Translations under genes and position numbers: made by a program | Notes under the pieces: model-generated | What the model saw: the letters and a program-made list of their open reading frames with translations, nothing else | The model's database searches: none | What the model was told of the DNA's origin: nothing | Source of the DNA: an uncultured Lachnospiraceae bacterium | GTDB taxonomy: Bacteria > Bacillota > Clostridia > Lachnospirales > Lachnospiraceae | Length of the DNA: 64,000 nt | Direction of reading: 5' to 3' | Assembly (NCBI GenBank): GCA_910584695.1 | Contig: CAJUBR010000005.1 | Location: forward strand, 1-64,000 | Shown: positions 35,637 to 45,026 of the stretch, piece after piece | Layout of the letters: each line of letters starts with the position of its first letter | Numbering within the stretch: the first letter of the stretch is position 1

Positions 35637-36911
35637 ATGAAACATACAGATTTATTACAGCAATTTACAATCTATATATGCGAGGATATTAAGGAACATA
35701 GTGAAAAAATGCTGGAAATATGTTCGATATTAGAAAAAGAATATTCCTTAAATGTAACGGTTTTTTACTCTGCAAAGGAACTGTTACAGTGTTTAGATCA
35801 TTTACAGCAGGAAAATGCAGTGTTTCCAAATTTGATTTTATTGGACATTGAATTACCTGGAATGGATGGTATTACATTAGGCAAGCAGATTAGGGAAATG
35901 GATAAAGATGTGTTTCTGGTTTTTGTTACCTCTTATATTGAGTATGCAGTGATGGGATATGAAGCAAATGCCTTTCGGTATCTGTTAAAACCGTTATCAG
36001 AGGAGGTAATGCGTAATTTACTGATTGATATACAAAAAGAATATTCTAAAAAGAAATGGATAACCGTGAAAACAAGAGATGGAGAAATGATAGCGACGGT
36101 AGTTATGTTTGCGTATAATGTTCTGGTAACTTTGATTTTAACAAAAAAGAACCGTACAAAAACGCTGTTGTTGGAAATCCCTGCATTGTTGGTATATGCA
36201 GAGTTTGGAATATTCCTTGAGTTGATTGAACGGATCATAGGATTAGACCAGTATTTTATTGGTACACAAAAGTTTACACTAACAGATTTGGTATCCGATT
36301 TCATATTATTTGTTTCTTTAATACTGCTTAGCAGAACAAAGGTGGCAAAAGTAAAATCCATACAATTGACAATTGGAGAGGGTGCGGTACTTTCTTTATT
36401 TTGTCTTTTTAGCCCGGCTATTGTAGTCGGCCTTGAATGGTTTGAAGGCATGATACATGAGCGTATTTATAAGGTAGTATGGATTTGTTTTATGCTTATA
36501 CTGAATGTGGCAGTGATTTATGCCATTGCACACAGGAAAATGGCAGCATATTACCGGCAGCTTTCAGAGAATTATAAAAAAGAGTTCGAGGCAGAATATT
36601 CGTTTTTTAGGGATTACAAGGAGCGGCAGGAGGACACCATCAAATTCCGTCATGGCTGGAAGAATCATATGTTATTATTGCAGGAAATGCTGGAAAAAGA
36701 AGAGTATGGAAAGGCAGAGAGTTATTTCAAGGATATGACGGCGGCTATGCCGAAATCAGTTCATAAGATAGCGACAGGAAATGAACTGGTGGATATGGTT
36801 TTAAGCACAAAAATGAATGTATTAGAGGAGAATGAAATTACCCTTCAATGCAAAGGTGCATTATCAGAGTTTAATTTTATGAAATATGTGGATGGCTGCA
36901 GGAGTGGTTGA
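35637..36911 (+). CDS. Fusion of AgrA-like receiver with truncated AgrC-like kinase
   Basis: 424 residues. Residues 1-130 are a complete receiver (D70 phospho-acceptor, LLKPLSEE). A few residues of a LytTR domain follow (KKWITVKTRDGEMI, 139-152). Then, without break, come about five membrane helices (153-300) and the DHp segment with H339 (KFRHGWKNHMLLLQEML) of a peptide-sensing kinase. The GHKL ATP-binding domain is cut after about 30 residues by a stop. The simplest reading is that a deletion joined a response-regulator gene to the adjacent kinase gene and the 3' end then decayed. Without the ATPase domain it cannot be an active kinase. Confidence 0.75.
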   Translation: MKHTDLLQQFTIYICEDIKEHSEKMLEICSILEKEYSLNVTVFYSAKELLQCLDHLQQENAVFPNLILLDIELPGMDGITLGKQIREMDKDVFLVFVTSYIEYAVMGYEANAFRYLLKPLSEEVMRNLLIDIQKEYSKKKWITVKTRDGEMIATVVMFAYNVLVTLILTKKNRTKTLLLEIPALLVYAEFGIFLELIERIIGLDQYFIGTQKFTLTDLVSDFILFVSLILLSRTKVAKVKSIQLTIGEGAVLSLFCLFSPAIVVGLEWFEGMIHERIYKVVWICFMLILNVAVIYAIAHRKMAAYYRQLSENYKKEFEAEYSFFRDYKERQEDTIKFRHGWKNHMLLLQEMLEKEEYGKAESYFKDMTAAMPKSVHKIATGNELVDMVLSTKMNVLEENEITLQCKGALSEFNFMKYVDGCRSG

Positions 36912-37065
36912 TTTATCAAGGGTAGATCATCAAAAGTCCCCCGTATTCTGTATAGAGACAAAAAATCCGCAATTCTGGCATTATTTAGGTCTGGGCTATT
37001 CTTTTGATATGGTGAAGCATCCGATTTCGGGAAATTTACAATATGCATTTATTTATTTGGTGTAG
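36892..37065 (+). pseudogene. Unidentified 57-residue fragment after the fusion gene
   Basis: An open frame overlapping the end of the fusion gene, reading MAAGVVDLSRVDHQK and then ETKNPQFWHYLGLGYSFDMV. It has no ribosome site. The second half looks like the end of a real protein, not a kinase, which supports a deletion endpoint here. Family unknown; it may not be expressed. Confidence 0.3.
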
Positions 37066-37124
37066 AGGTTAAAAATAACTTTACGAATTAAAATATCATG
37101 TCAGAAAATGAAGGTTCAGGTTAT

Positions 37125-37180
37125 AACCCCGCTGCTCTGCAGCGTTACAAGCTTGATGCCTTGTTGCTTGCAGCGGGGTT
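37125..37180. terminator. Hairpin terminator/repeat with GCAGCGGGGTT motif
   Basis: Arms AACCCCGCTGC (37125-37135) and GCAGCGGGGTT (37170-37180) pair perfectly around a 34-base loop, between the plus-strand remnant and the minus-strand GGDEF gene. The right arm and its flank (23 bases from 37164) recur almost unchanged at 62112, so this is a dispersed element rather than a private terminator. Confidence 0.6.
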
Positions 37181-37188
37181 GTTGACTT

Positions 37189-40056
37189 CTACAGAGTATT
37201 CAGTGAATCATCTCTTTCTGCCAGATCACTCCATGCAACTACGGTACCCTTTGTTCCTTTTTTGACAAAATACAGGGCCTGATCTGCTTCATATAATGCC
37301 TGGTTCAGATTTTCAAGGGAGGCACCGGAATATTCAGCAATTCCAATGGAGCAGGATATTTTCTTTTGGTTCTCAATATGTACCTCTTTACCAGTCAGTA
37401 GACTGATCCGCTCTGCAAAGCCATCCTGAATATCATCATAAATCTGCTCTGCCATTTTTCTTGCATAATCCTGTGTGTGTCCCGATAAGACTATTACGAA
37501 TTCATCTCCGCCATAACGGATTGCATATCCGGTCTTTCTGGTGAGCTTTTTGATTATGTCTGCAAACTGAACTAAAACCATATCTCCCACCGGATGACCA
37601 AATGTGTCATTATAATATTTGAAATTGTCTAAATCAATATACATGACGGCATTTTTACCCTCTGTCTGTTCCCTCATTTTTGTTTCAGCAATTTTCTGGA
37701 ACGCATGACGGTTATAAAGTCCTGTAAGCTGGTCGCGGATTGCCATTTCTGCAAGCTGCTCATTCATTTCCCGGATCGTATTCAGATATTCTGTTTTTCT
37801 GGTAGCCTCAATCAATTGGAAAAAGGCGTATTTTAATATAACCAGATTATCTTCATCCAGATAGAAACGCTGTCCGGCAAAATTCTGATGGATATAATTC
37901 ATTGCCAGCATAACCGAAACAAGTTTTCCGCTTTCTATTTTTGGTACTCCAGTTATGGTAACGATCCGGCTGCCCATAAACGGTTTTGTGATGGCTTCAT
38001 ACTGGGCATAATCTGTTTCAATCCGGCTGGTGATAAAAGGACGCTGGTATGTTTGAAAGAATCGGAATATTTCCTGCATCTGGTTATCCGTCAACTGGAT
38101 AATGGAATGAGAATGGTCACAAAAAAGCATTTCCTCCCGTTTGGAGATAATTACCACATCATCCAGACTATAGCTGTTTTCAATAATTCCGACTGTTTTT
38201 TCAATCATTTCTTCTTTGGTCAGGGAAGTTTCATCTAAAACCTCCTGACACAACGTCATGAAATCAATATCCTTCTGACGTGCCTTTAACTGGTTGCGGG
38301 TACCCTGGTGTCCGGCAATCAGCAATATTTTCTTTTCCGAAGCAAGTGGTTCCGCTTCGGAATCTGTAGATGAAGATGTTGTCTGTACACCAAACAGTTC
38401 TCGTTCTAACAGCTCCCGTTCTAACATATCCTGTCGGACAATCATATGCTCCTGTTTACAGTATCGGATTCCCTCCTCTAATATCTGCCGGTGCTTTTTA
38501 GGTTTGCCCATTCTTGCATAGAGTCTTGCCCGCTCCAGACAATAGAGCGGATAAATATAAAATCTTACCCCCTTTTCAATTGCAAGAATCGGAACGGCTG
38601 CTTCAAATTCTGCATCTGCTGCCGGATAGTCCCCTTTATGTTCATACATAACCCCTTTGAGAATGTGGTAAAGAATCAAATCTTCTGTCCAATAAACATA
38701 TTCACTGTCGCCATGCAGGATATGATCCATCCAGGTTTCCATATGGCTCAGCCCGGAATAGCATTTATAATAATTATGCAGATAGTAATCACTGATGCCT
38801 AAAATTCCATACAATTTGGTCAAATTACAAATGCGCAGCATCTTAATCTTCATGTGATCCATTGCATTCAAAATTAAACGGACGGTGTATGCTGCCTGAT
38901 GATATTTTTCTGCTGCAAAGTAATAAACTGCCATATTATAAAGTACCTCAATGACATCATCTGCCAGCTCCAGATCAAGTAAAATTTCCAGAGCTTTTTT
39001 GAAATACCGGTCTGCGGAAGTATAATCCTCCAAAATAATACAGGTATACCCCATCCCCATATAAGTATGTGCTTTTCGCTCTATATTATTGGGGTCCACT
39101 ACCCGGAGCCGTCCTTCATACATCTTTTTTACATATGCATGGTATCCTGCCTGGGAATAAGATACAATATTTTTCATGTAACCAAGTTGCAGGAGATTCC
39201 GGTTTCCAATTTCGCTGGCAATCTTCATTCCTCTTTTAAAATATTCAGGCTGTTTTGTTCCCTCTGCAATTGCTTTCATGGACTCTTCATCATTGTCGTA
39301 GCCAAATATATAAAGATAGGCAAGAAGATTCTTATCCCCCATTTTTTCTGCGGTTTTAACCAGATTTTCCGGTACACGATAGCTGTAATTGCAGTGAAAA
39401 ATTTCCCTCCAGCCGCCGTACTGGTACATACATTCCAATACATCTGCGGCATAGGATTTTCTCTCGTCTTTTAGTGTGTTGGCGAGTTTTCGACAGGCTT
39501 CGCAATGCCTGCGGAGCCCCTCCGGCTGCATTTGCATGAGCTGGGTCTTTGCCATGAGATAATGGTATTGGTAGTCTGTAGCAGGATCCTTGGCCGGTTC
39601 ATAATAAAAACGCATTTTTTCTAGACTCATCTGTGCCTGATTGAATTTCAGGGTAAGGATATCCACTCTTGCAGAGATTTGGTAATAATAAAGCCGATCT
39701 TTTTTGGTAACCCGTTTTTGTTCCGATTCCATATACTGACCGAGGAGGTTCATATAGTATCTGGCATCTTCAAATGCAAAAAGATGAAGCATATTAAAGA
39801 TTTCTTTTAAATAATAATCCATCCGGGTAATATCAAACCGGATTTCATCTTTTTGCTCTCTGGATCGGATTTCATCCATCTGCCCCCATTCTATCATCAG
39901 ATTCTGTTTCTGTGCGGATGCCAGCAACCGGTTCCACACCGGTATCAGATAGGTTGCAACCGGAAATGCATCATTAAAGAAGAGGAGAAAATGAATTTTT
40001 CCATCTTCCTGTTTTAATGCATATTCTAAAAACTGAAGTGTTCCGCACGGTGCCAT
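37189..40056 (-). CDS. Diguanylate cyclase with TPR-like sensory region (main part)
   Basis: Makes the second messenger cyclic di-GMP. 955 residues in this frame. The first 540 form a long helical repeat region of TPR character; a GAF-like region follows, and the C-terminal 165 residues are a GGDEF domain with RDQLTGLYNRHAF at its start and an intact active site YGGDEFVIVLS. No membrane helix is present. The true protein probably begins at 40520: the frame upstream joins this one if a T is added to the T-run at 40068-40072. The ATG at 40056 has no ribosome site. Confidence 0.88.
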   Translation of the reverse strand: MAPCGTLQFLEYALKQEDGKIHFLLFFNDAFPVATYLIPVWNRLLASAQKQNLMIEWGQMDEIRSREQKDEIRFDITRMDYYLKEIFNMLHLFAFEDARYYMNLLGQYMESEQKRVTKKDRLYYYQISARVDILTLKFNQAQMSLEKMRFYYEPAKDPATDYQYHYLMAKTQLMQMQPEGLRRHCEACRKLANTLKDERKSYAADVLECMYQYGGWREIFHCNYSYRVPENLVKTAEKMGDKNLLAYLYIFGYDNDEESMKAIAEGTKQPEYFKRGMKIASEIGNRNLLQLGYMKNIVSYSQAGYHAYVKKMYEGRLRVVDPNNIERKAHTYMGMGYTCIILEDYTSADRYFKKALEILLDLELADDVIEVLYNMAVYYFAAEKYHQAAYTVRLILNAMDHMKIKMLRICNLTKLYGILGISDYYLHNYYKCYSGLSHMETWMDHILHGDSEYVYWTEDLILYHILKGVMYEHKGDYPAADAEFEAAVPILAIEKGVRFYIYPLYCLERARLYARMGKPKKHRQILEEGIRYCKQEHMIVRQDMLERELLERELFGVQTTSSSTDSEAEPLASEKKILLIAGHQGTRNQLKARQKDIDFMTLCQEVLDETSLTKEEMIEKTVGIIENSYSLDDVVIISKREEMLFCDHSHSIIQLTDNQMQEIFRFFQTYQRPFITSRIETDYAQYEAITKPFMGSRIVTITGVPKIESGKLVSVMLAMNYIHQNFAGQRFYLDEDNLVILKYAFFQLIEATRKTEYLNTIREMNEQLAEMAIRDQLTGLYNRHAFQKIAETKMREQTEGKNAVMYIDLDNFKYYNDTFGHPVGDMVLVQFADIIKKLTRKTGYAIRYGGDEFVIVLSGHTQDYARKMAEQIYDDIQDGFAERISLLTGKEVHIENQKKISCSIGIAEYSGASLENLNQALYEADQALYFVKKGTKGTVVAWSDLAERDDSLNTL

Positions 40057-40520
40057 GTGCAGTTTGGAAAAAGGAGCAGGATAAGAGGATGCTCTTTCCC
40101 GATATATTGTAAAATATTATATATGGATTTGAGTATCTGTTCCTGTTCATAGGATTCTTCGGACAGAATCAGCTCTTCTTTGCGATTTGCGATTCTGGTT
40201 TGCAGCAAAGAAACAAAGATTTCTATATGCATTGAATAAATCCCACATTTTTCCAGAAATTCTTCCAGAGTAAGAAGGTCCTTATAATAACATTGATAAA
40301 GCTCATGAATCCAGGAAATAAAAGGTTCGTATGCTGCATGGAACTGATTCATGCAGTACTCATAAAATAAAATAACCTGCTCCCGTTCCTCCGTCAGTTC
40401 TGCCAGTACGTCTTCTTTTGTAATGTATGTGGAATGATAATGCTTAACAAACACTGCCTTTTTATCCCGGCAGTTCAAAAAATCCAGCGTAACATTGCTG
40501 ACAAATTCTTTATATTTCAT
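40026..40520 (-). CDS. N-terminal part of the diguanylate cyclase gene, frameshifted
   Basis: 164 residues from ATG 40520, ending with 10-15 residues of out-of-frame sequence. With one base more in the T-run the end would read HPLILLLFSKLHMAPCGTLQF, which flows into the next frame. That junction resembles the Walker B region of STAND/MalT-type ATPases (PLLLV..DLHWA..TL), but no P-loop is seen, so it is at best a degenerate relative. The fragment is helical (FISWIHELYQCYYKDLLTLEE). It may be a broken gene, a sequencing error, or two separate products. Confidence 0.6.
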   Translation of the reverse strand: MKYKEFVSNVTLDFLNCRDKKAVFVKHYHSTYITKEDVLAELTEEREQVILFYEYCMNQFHAAYEPFISWIHELYQCYYKDLLTLEEFLEKCGIYSMHIEIFVSLLQTRIANRKEELILSEESYEQEQILKSIYNILQYIGKEHPLILLLFPNCTWHRAEHFSF

Positions 40521-40860
40521 ATGTATCCCCCATATTTATTCCTGCCGCAGTGAACTGGTTGACATGGGCATTTAGCTGCAGCAGAAAGATATTTAGCTGT
40601 AATAGCTTAAACACTATAAACACTATACACTATATTATTCTTTATTGTACCAAATTGCCAGTATAATGGCTAGACCTAATTTATCGAAGTCTGACAGCGG
40701 GGGAAAGGTTGCATTTTATGGGCAAACTGATTATAATAAATTCGATACGGTAATACTATTTATAACTAGTAGATTACCTGGCAGCACATCGTTCATGGAA
40801 AGTATAGCGAAAGGTGTGTAATACGTTACAGGAAGAAATGAAAACAGGAGGAATACTATT
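40521..40860. other. 340-bp intergenic region
   Basis: Divergent space between the GGDEF gene and the DUF1858 gene. It contains short direct repeats (ATTTAGCTG twice at 40570 and 40590; ACTATA-type units three times at 40612-40633). I see no open frame, no clear riboswitch and no confident promoter. Confidence 0.4.
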
Positions 40861-41073
40861 ATGGCAATATCGGTAAATAAAGATATGTTGATCGGAGAGA
40901 TTATTGAAATTGATCCAGGAAATGCAGCAATCTTAATGGCAAACGGAATGCATTGTCCGGGATGCCCATCTGCACAGGGTGAGACCTTGGAGGAGGCAGC
41001 AATGGTTCACGGAATGGATGTGGAGAGCTTGATGAAAGATATTAATGAATATCTGGCAAAGAAGGAAGCGTAA
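40861..41073 (+). CDS. DUF1858 redox-disulfide protein
   Basis: A 70-residue protein with the family motif HCPGCPSAQGETLEEAA, whose two Cys form the C-x2-C pair proposed to be redox-active (hybrid-cluster-associated disulfide domain). It is cytoplasmic, with an AGGAGG ribosome site, and is followed by a strong terminator, so it is a single-gene unit. Its redox partner is not in the window. Confidence 0.92.
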   Translation: MAISVNKDMLIGEIIEIDPGNAAILMANGMHCPGCPSAQGETLEEAAMVHGMDVESLMKDINEYLAKKEA

Positions 41074-41092
41074 TAGATTATAATAGTTGAGG

Positions 41093-41154
41093 AAAGAGTA
41101 CCTATACATCCCCTTCCCATAAGGAAACAGGGGACATATAGGTGCTCTTTTTTT
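41093..41154 (+). terminator. Rho-independent terminator of the DUF1858 gene
   Basis: A long stem, AAAGAGTACCTATACATCCCC against GGGGACATATAGGTGCTCTTT, with few mismatches, a 16-base loop and a T7 run. Confidence 0.9.
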
Positions 41155-41294
41155 ATCCGTAACATGGAACCTTTAAGTTTTACCTAGGATTTTTATAGAA
41201 TTCCTTTACTTTCTTATTATCTGTGATAAAATTTATAGTAGAGTTGTTGACTGGTCCAATATGCAGGAAGACATGCACTTAAAGGAGGGGTTTT

Positions 41295-43361
41295 ATGAGG
41301 CAGAATGTCTGGAAAAGTTGGAGATTTTATGTAGTAATGCTGTTGTTTATAATGGTTTTGTCTGTGATGCCGGCAACAGGTGTATCCGCTAAAGCAAAAT
41401 CAGGAAAGACCGCAATTAGCAGGACAAAGCTTACTATGGTAGTAAAGGACAAATATACATTAAAGGTGACCGGTACATCGAAGAAGGTAAAGTGGTCATC
41501 CGATAAAAAGAGTGTGGTTACCGTTAATAGTAAGGGAAGAATAACCGCCAAAAAGGCAGGGAAAGCCGTTATTACAGCAAAAGTAAATGGTAAGAAGTAC
41601 CGCTGCAAGGTTACCGTCAAAAAATCAGCACAGATTTCAAAGAAAAAAGCTACCATATCAACAAAGGATAAATTGACGTTAAAGCTGAAGAATACGGTTT
41701 CCAAGCCGAAATGGAGTTCGAAAAATAAGAAAGTTGCAACCGTTAATAAAAACGGAGTGGTAAAACCGGTAAAGAAAGGAGTTGCAGATATTGTAGCATC
41801 CTTAAGAGGTAAAAAGTATGTATGCAGGGTAACTGTTGTTAATGCCTCAAAAGATAAGGATGATGCTGATGCAAAGGATAAGGAGCTATTGATCAACGGA
41901 GAAAAACCGAGGGATTTTTCTTTGGATTTGTTTGCCATGACGCAGAGTTATCAGGAGGCTTTGACGATTCCGAACCATTGCCGCCAGTCTTTTCAGATTA
42001 CTGTTACAGGCAATAAAAATAAGCCGGAATTTAAAGTAGTATCCGGCAGCAGCGTTACGGTAGATGAGAATGGCGGGATAAGACCAAAGGAGGAGATTAC
42101 CTACTGGAACGGAAACATCGGGTATTCTTATCCTACAGGGGCTCAGGGAGAGAGAAAAGAAGTATCTTACCGGTATGGAACATCGGTGGTGCAAATCAAG
42201 GTGGACGGTGGAACGTATAAAGTGACGGTGACATTAAAAGATTACGCATCGGTTTATGCGGACGAGAAGCTGGATACATTTATAAAGGAAAGAATAACCG
42301 CCGGAATGAAACAAAGTGACAAGCTGGAAGCAATTACAAAATATGTGGCACATACATATAATTACAGTGAAAAGTATTCCGGATATGTCTCCATGGCTGT
42401 TTTTGGAGGAGGAGACTGCTGGGCAAGTACCTCGATGATCTTAGAACTTTGTGAGAGAACCGGAATAAAAGCCCGCCTTCATTATGTAAACGGCAACGCT
42501 TGGGGAGGACATCGAAATGTTGTGGCATTGGCGGACGGGGAGGTTTATGAGGCGGATGCAGGTTATACTGGAAATGCACCGAGATATTATTCCGTGTCGA
42601 AAATGGAAAAAGGATTTGGGTACCGCATTTCAGCAGGAAAAGCATACATTTCGGAATATGAAGGCTTTGATACAGTGGTAAGAATACCGGATATGCTTGG
42701 TGGTTATCCGGTGGCAGGCATCGGAACCAATACTTTTTATGGCTGCATTGTATATGGGAAATTAAATGTTACAAAAATCTTCGTTCCTGCAACAGTAGAA
42801 ACTATTTCTCCACAGGCTTTTTATGGAGGAGAAACAAAGATAACAGGTGTAACAGTAGATTCTGATAATCCGAATTACTGTGATGTGGAAGGGATTGTTT
42901 ACACAAAGGATAAGATGAAGCTTTGTTATGTTCCACCGGTTAAGGTGGGAATACTGACAGTGGACCCGAACGTGACGGAAATTGAAGACTATGCGGTTTC
43001 TTATTGTACAAAGATTACAAAGGTGGTATTAGGTGATAAGGTGCAAAGAATCGGAATGGCTGCTTTTTGGAACTGCACACAGATGACGGAAATTAATCTG
43101 CCGGCAAGTATGACTACACTTGGTACAGGAGTATTTGCATCCTCATCACTTTTGAATGTGGAGGTGCCGGAATCTATAACGGAACTGCCGGATGGAGCAT
43201 TTCAGTACTGTAGTAAATTAAAAATAACAGTTAAGAATCCCGATACGGTTATTGGGGAACAGGCAGTGACAAAGGGTGCGGTAATTCTTGGATATGAGAA
43301 TTCTACGGCACAGGAATATGCCGAGAAAAATAATATAACTTTTATAAAAATAGAGCAATAG
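41295..43361 (+). CDS. Secreted Ig-like / transglutaminase / LRR_5 protein
   Basis: 688 residues. Signal peptide (residues 1-32), two bacterial Ig-like (Big_2) domains at 38-110 and 118-182 with the KVKWSSDKKSVVTVNSKGRI pattern, and a transglutaminase-like domain at about 320-430 with a complete triad C375 (GGGDCWASTS), H406 and D421. The C-terminal 230 residues are BspA-type leucine-rich repeats. Ribosome site AAAGGAGGGG. It is an extracellular protein that may crosslink or cleave peptide bonds at the cell surface. It is intact, unlike the related gene at 26566. Confidence 0.9.
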   Translation: MRQNVWKSWRFYVVMLLFIMVLSVMPATGVSAKAKSGKTAISRTKLTMVVKDKYTLKVTGTSKKVKWSSDKKSVVTVNSKGRITAKKAGKAVITAKVNGKKYRCKVTVKKSAQISKKKATISTKDKLTLKLKNTVSKPKWSSKNKKVATVNKNGVVKPVKKGVADIVASLRGKKYVCRVTVVNASKDKDDADAKDKELLINGEKPRDFSLDLFAMTQSYQEALTIPNHCRQSFQITVTGNKNKPEFKVVSGSSVTVDENGGIRPKEEITYWNGNIGYSYPTGAQGERKEVSYRYGTSVVQIKVDGGTYKVTVTLKDYASVYADEKLDTFIKERITAGMKQSDKLEAITKYVAHTYNYSEKYSGYVSMAVFGGGDCWASTSMILELCERTGIKARLHYVNGNAWGGHRNVVALADGEVYEADAGYTGNAPRYYSVSKMEKGFGYRISAGKAYISEYEGFDTVVRIPDMLGGYPVAGIGTNTFYGCIVYGKLNVTKIFVPATVETISPQAFYGGETKITGVTVDSDNPNYCDVEGIVYTKDKMKLCYVPPVKVGILTVDPNVTEIEDYAVSYCTKITKVVLGDKVQRIGMAAFWNCTQMTEINLPASMTTLGTGVFASSSLLNVEVPESITELPDGAFQYCSKLKITVKNPDTVIGEQAVTKGAVILGYENSTAQEYAEKNNITFIKIEQ

Positions 43362-43399
43362 ATGGTCAAATATAAAATTTATCCGTTAAAGGTCATTAA

Positions 43400-43447
43400 A
43401 AATGGGATGCCGTGTTGATCCAATTGGATCTGCACAGTATCCCATTT
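43400..43447. terminator. Bidirectional hairpin between surface protein gene and mecA
   Basis: Outer stem AAATGGGAT/ATCCCATTT and inner palindrome GATCCAATTGGATC form an extended hairpin. It serves the convergent genes at 43361 (plus) and 43455 (minus). Confidence 0.75.
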
Positions 43448-43454
43448 AGAGTAT

Positions 43455-44312
43455 TTAGATGCTTGCCAATGTCTGGATCGCATCTTTTTTAATAATTAAT
43501 TTAAAATGTTCTGCGAAATAATATGGCATTGCATAGTTTGCTTTTACCTTTGTGCCATATTCACTTAACAGGTTGCATACACGCTGATAGTTTTCTAAAT
43601 CACCGGACTGGTTGTTTACAATCAGGTAGTAGTGGTTATCTGACGGACTCTTATATAAAGAGTTATCATCATGGTAAAGTGGTGCAACCATAGCAGACGC
43701 CTTGCTGATATCATTCATATTCTGGAAAGAAAATACTCGGTATCCAACAGAGGAATCTTCTTTTTTCCCGGATGCTTTTGCTTTATCTGCCTTTTTCTTG
43801 GCACTTTCCCGGATTGCGGCTGAAAGCGGAATGAAATTCGCATTCTTGCCGGATTCTGTTTGTTTTTTGACCTGTTCAATGTTTTCTACAATATCAGAAA
43901 GGGTTTCCATCAAAGAAGCTGTGTTTTCAAAGATAGAAAGGTTATCATCATCTGTACCAGTATCGGAGGAATCTGTTACGTCCTGTTCTTCAGAGTCATC
44001 AGAATCATCGATCTCTATATCTGTATATTTGGAAAATCGTGAGAACCGGGTATCCAGTTCTTCCGGATCTTCCACTTTTGTTATGATCAGGATGAGACAA
44101 TCAGGTGAAACCGGAATCGCTTCAATCATTAGAGGAATATCATTTACTTCAAATCCTAATTCTTCAGAAGCCTGTTCCATCATATCCCGGAAAAGCTCTT
44201 TTGCCCTGTCTGTTCCATAGGCCAATTCGTTTAATAAAAGTTCTCTGTCCGCCAAATCAGCTTTGTTCAGTGTGCAGCGAATCTGATTCTCGCTTAGTCG
44301 TTCTAACTTCAT
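43455..44312 (-). CDS. mecA: MecA-family adaptor protein
   Basis: 285 residues from ATG 44312 (AAAGGAG upstream). The N-terminal domain (MKLERLSENQIRCTLNKADL ... DRELLLNELAYGTDRAKELF) is diagnostic for MecA, which binds target proteins. The C-terminal domain (YRVFSFQNMNDISKASAMVA ... YHDDNSLYKSPSDNHYYLIV) docks on ClpC. An acidic, Asp/Ser-rich linker separates them. In Firmicutes MecA delivers regulators such as ComK to ClpCP; the clostridial substrates are less clear. It is a single-gene unit. Confidence 0.93.
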   Translation of the reverse strand: MKLERLSENQIRCTLNKADLADRELLLNELAYGTDRAKELFRDMMEQASEELGFEVNDIPLMIEAIPVSPDCLILIITKVEDPEELDTRFSRFSKYTDIEIDDSDDSEEQDVTDSSDTGTDDDNLSIFENTASLMETLSDIVENIEQVKKQTESGKNANFIPLSAAIRESAKKKADKAKASGKKEDSSVGYRVFSFQNMNDISKASAMVAPLYHDDNSLYKSPSDNHYYLIVNNQSGDLENYQRVCNLLSEYGTKVKANYAMPYYFAEHFKLIIKKDAIQTLASI

Positions 44313-44658
44313 AGAATCATCTCCTTTAAAAATCTTTCGCTTTGGAAACCTTAGCATTTGCTAAGGTTAAATATCAATTAACCAAAAACAATTAAAAAAT
44401 GTGTCATTCACGATAGCATATTTTATGTTGAATTGCAATAAAAAATAATTACTTTATGAAAGAAATGTTTCGCTATAATTAGTATATCGGTTTTAAATAA
44501 AAACATGATTAGATATATATGGCTATACATGAAAATCCAGTTAAGTATAGTGTACCATAAATTTGAAACAAGTAAAGCTTTTCATAAAATATACATAATT
44601 TTGAACAAAATTTCAAGAAAATGTAAAAAATTGGATGGAATAATTCATAGGCTGTACA

Positions 44659-44687
44659 TTGCATTTTACAAATTTATTTAGTATATT
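44659..44687 (+). promoter_or_regulatory. Promoter for a non-coding transcript
   Basis: TTGCAT at 44659-44664, a 17-base spacer and TATATT at 44682-44687. Transcription from here would enter a stretch with no open frame but strong secondary structure, ending at the terminator near 44980. Confidence 0.55.
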
Positions 44688-44694
44688 CTATGTA

Positions 44695-44980
44695 GAGTTT
44701 CTTAATAGAGTTCGCATGAAGCGATATCCGGATGCTCTATTATCTATAATTCTGTATAATCTATTATTTCCAGAATGAGACTCACTGTAAAAATGAATGA
44801 CAAATCTGTCTGTTATTCGTTTAGACTTCCATGTTATACATCACAAATGCACATGGTTGGAAGTCAATTTCGAAAGGAGGAATGAATCTAAGGTAAGTGC
44901 GACAAGGAAATTTAGAGAAAAAATAAAATGAGACATTATTGTGTGAAAGGGTGTGTCGATAAAGGGCACACCTTTTTTTG
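44695..44980 (+). ncRNA. Candidate structured ncRNA of about 285 nt
   Basis: No protein-length frame exists in the 714-bp gap 44313-45026. From the promoter at 44659 the transcript would form hairpins AATAGAG/CTCTATT (44704-44741), AATGAATGACA with TGTTATTCGTT (44791-44821) and GACTTCC-ATGT with ACAT-GGTT-GGAAGTC (44823-44865). A purine-rich single-stranded part with a ribosome-site-like AAAGGAGG follows, then a terminator. It does not match tmRNA, RNase P, SRP or T-box signatures I can recall; a 6S-like RNA is possible but not shown. The stretch 44358-44650 shows nothing beyond AT-rich sequence. Confidence 0.45.
44948..44979 (+). terminator. Terminator of the candidate ncRNA
   Basis: AGGGTGTGTC ... 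GGGCACACCT: stem GGTGTG/CACACC with additional pairs and a T7 run. Confidence 0.85.
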
Positions 44981-45026
44981 CTTGACAGGAGATTTTTGGG
45001 AATCCCCTATCAAGTAAAAGACTCTG

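Noticed and set aside
40060..40080. Programmed -1 frameshift in the GGDEF gene
   Set aside because: The site CTC CTT TTT C is not a proper slippery heptamer for the P-site tRNA and no stimulating structure was seen; mutation or read error is simpler.
41400..41860. Tandem DNA repeat in the surface protein gene
   Set aside because: The two Ig-like domains are diverged at DNA level; this is protein-domain repetition, not a tandem repeat array.
41327..41938. 203-residue minus-strand frame, Phe/Thr-rich
   Set aside because: Antisense to the Lys-rich Ig-like domains of the surface protein; no ribosome site.
43702..44220. 172-residue plus-strand frame, Ser-rich
   Set aside because: Shadow of the mecA gene on the other strand; the Ser/Glu bias reflects the acidic linker.
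44880..44895. Leader peptide MNLR in the candidate ncRNA
   Set aside because: Only four codons, and the ribosome-site-like AAAGGAGG is too close to the ATG.
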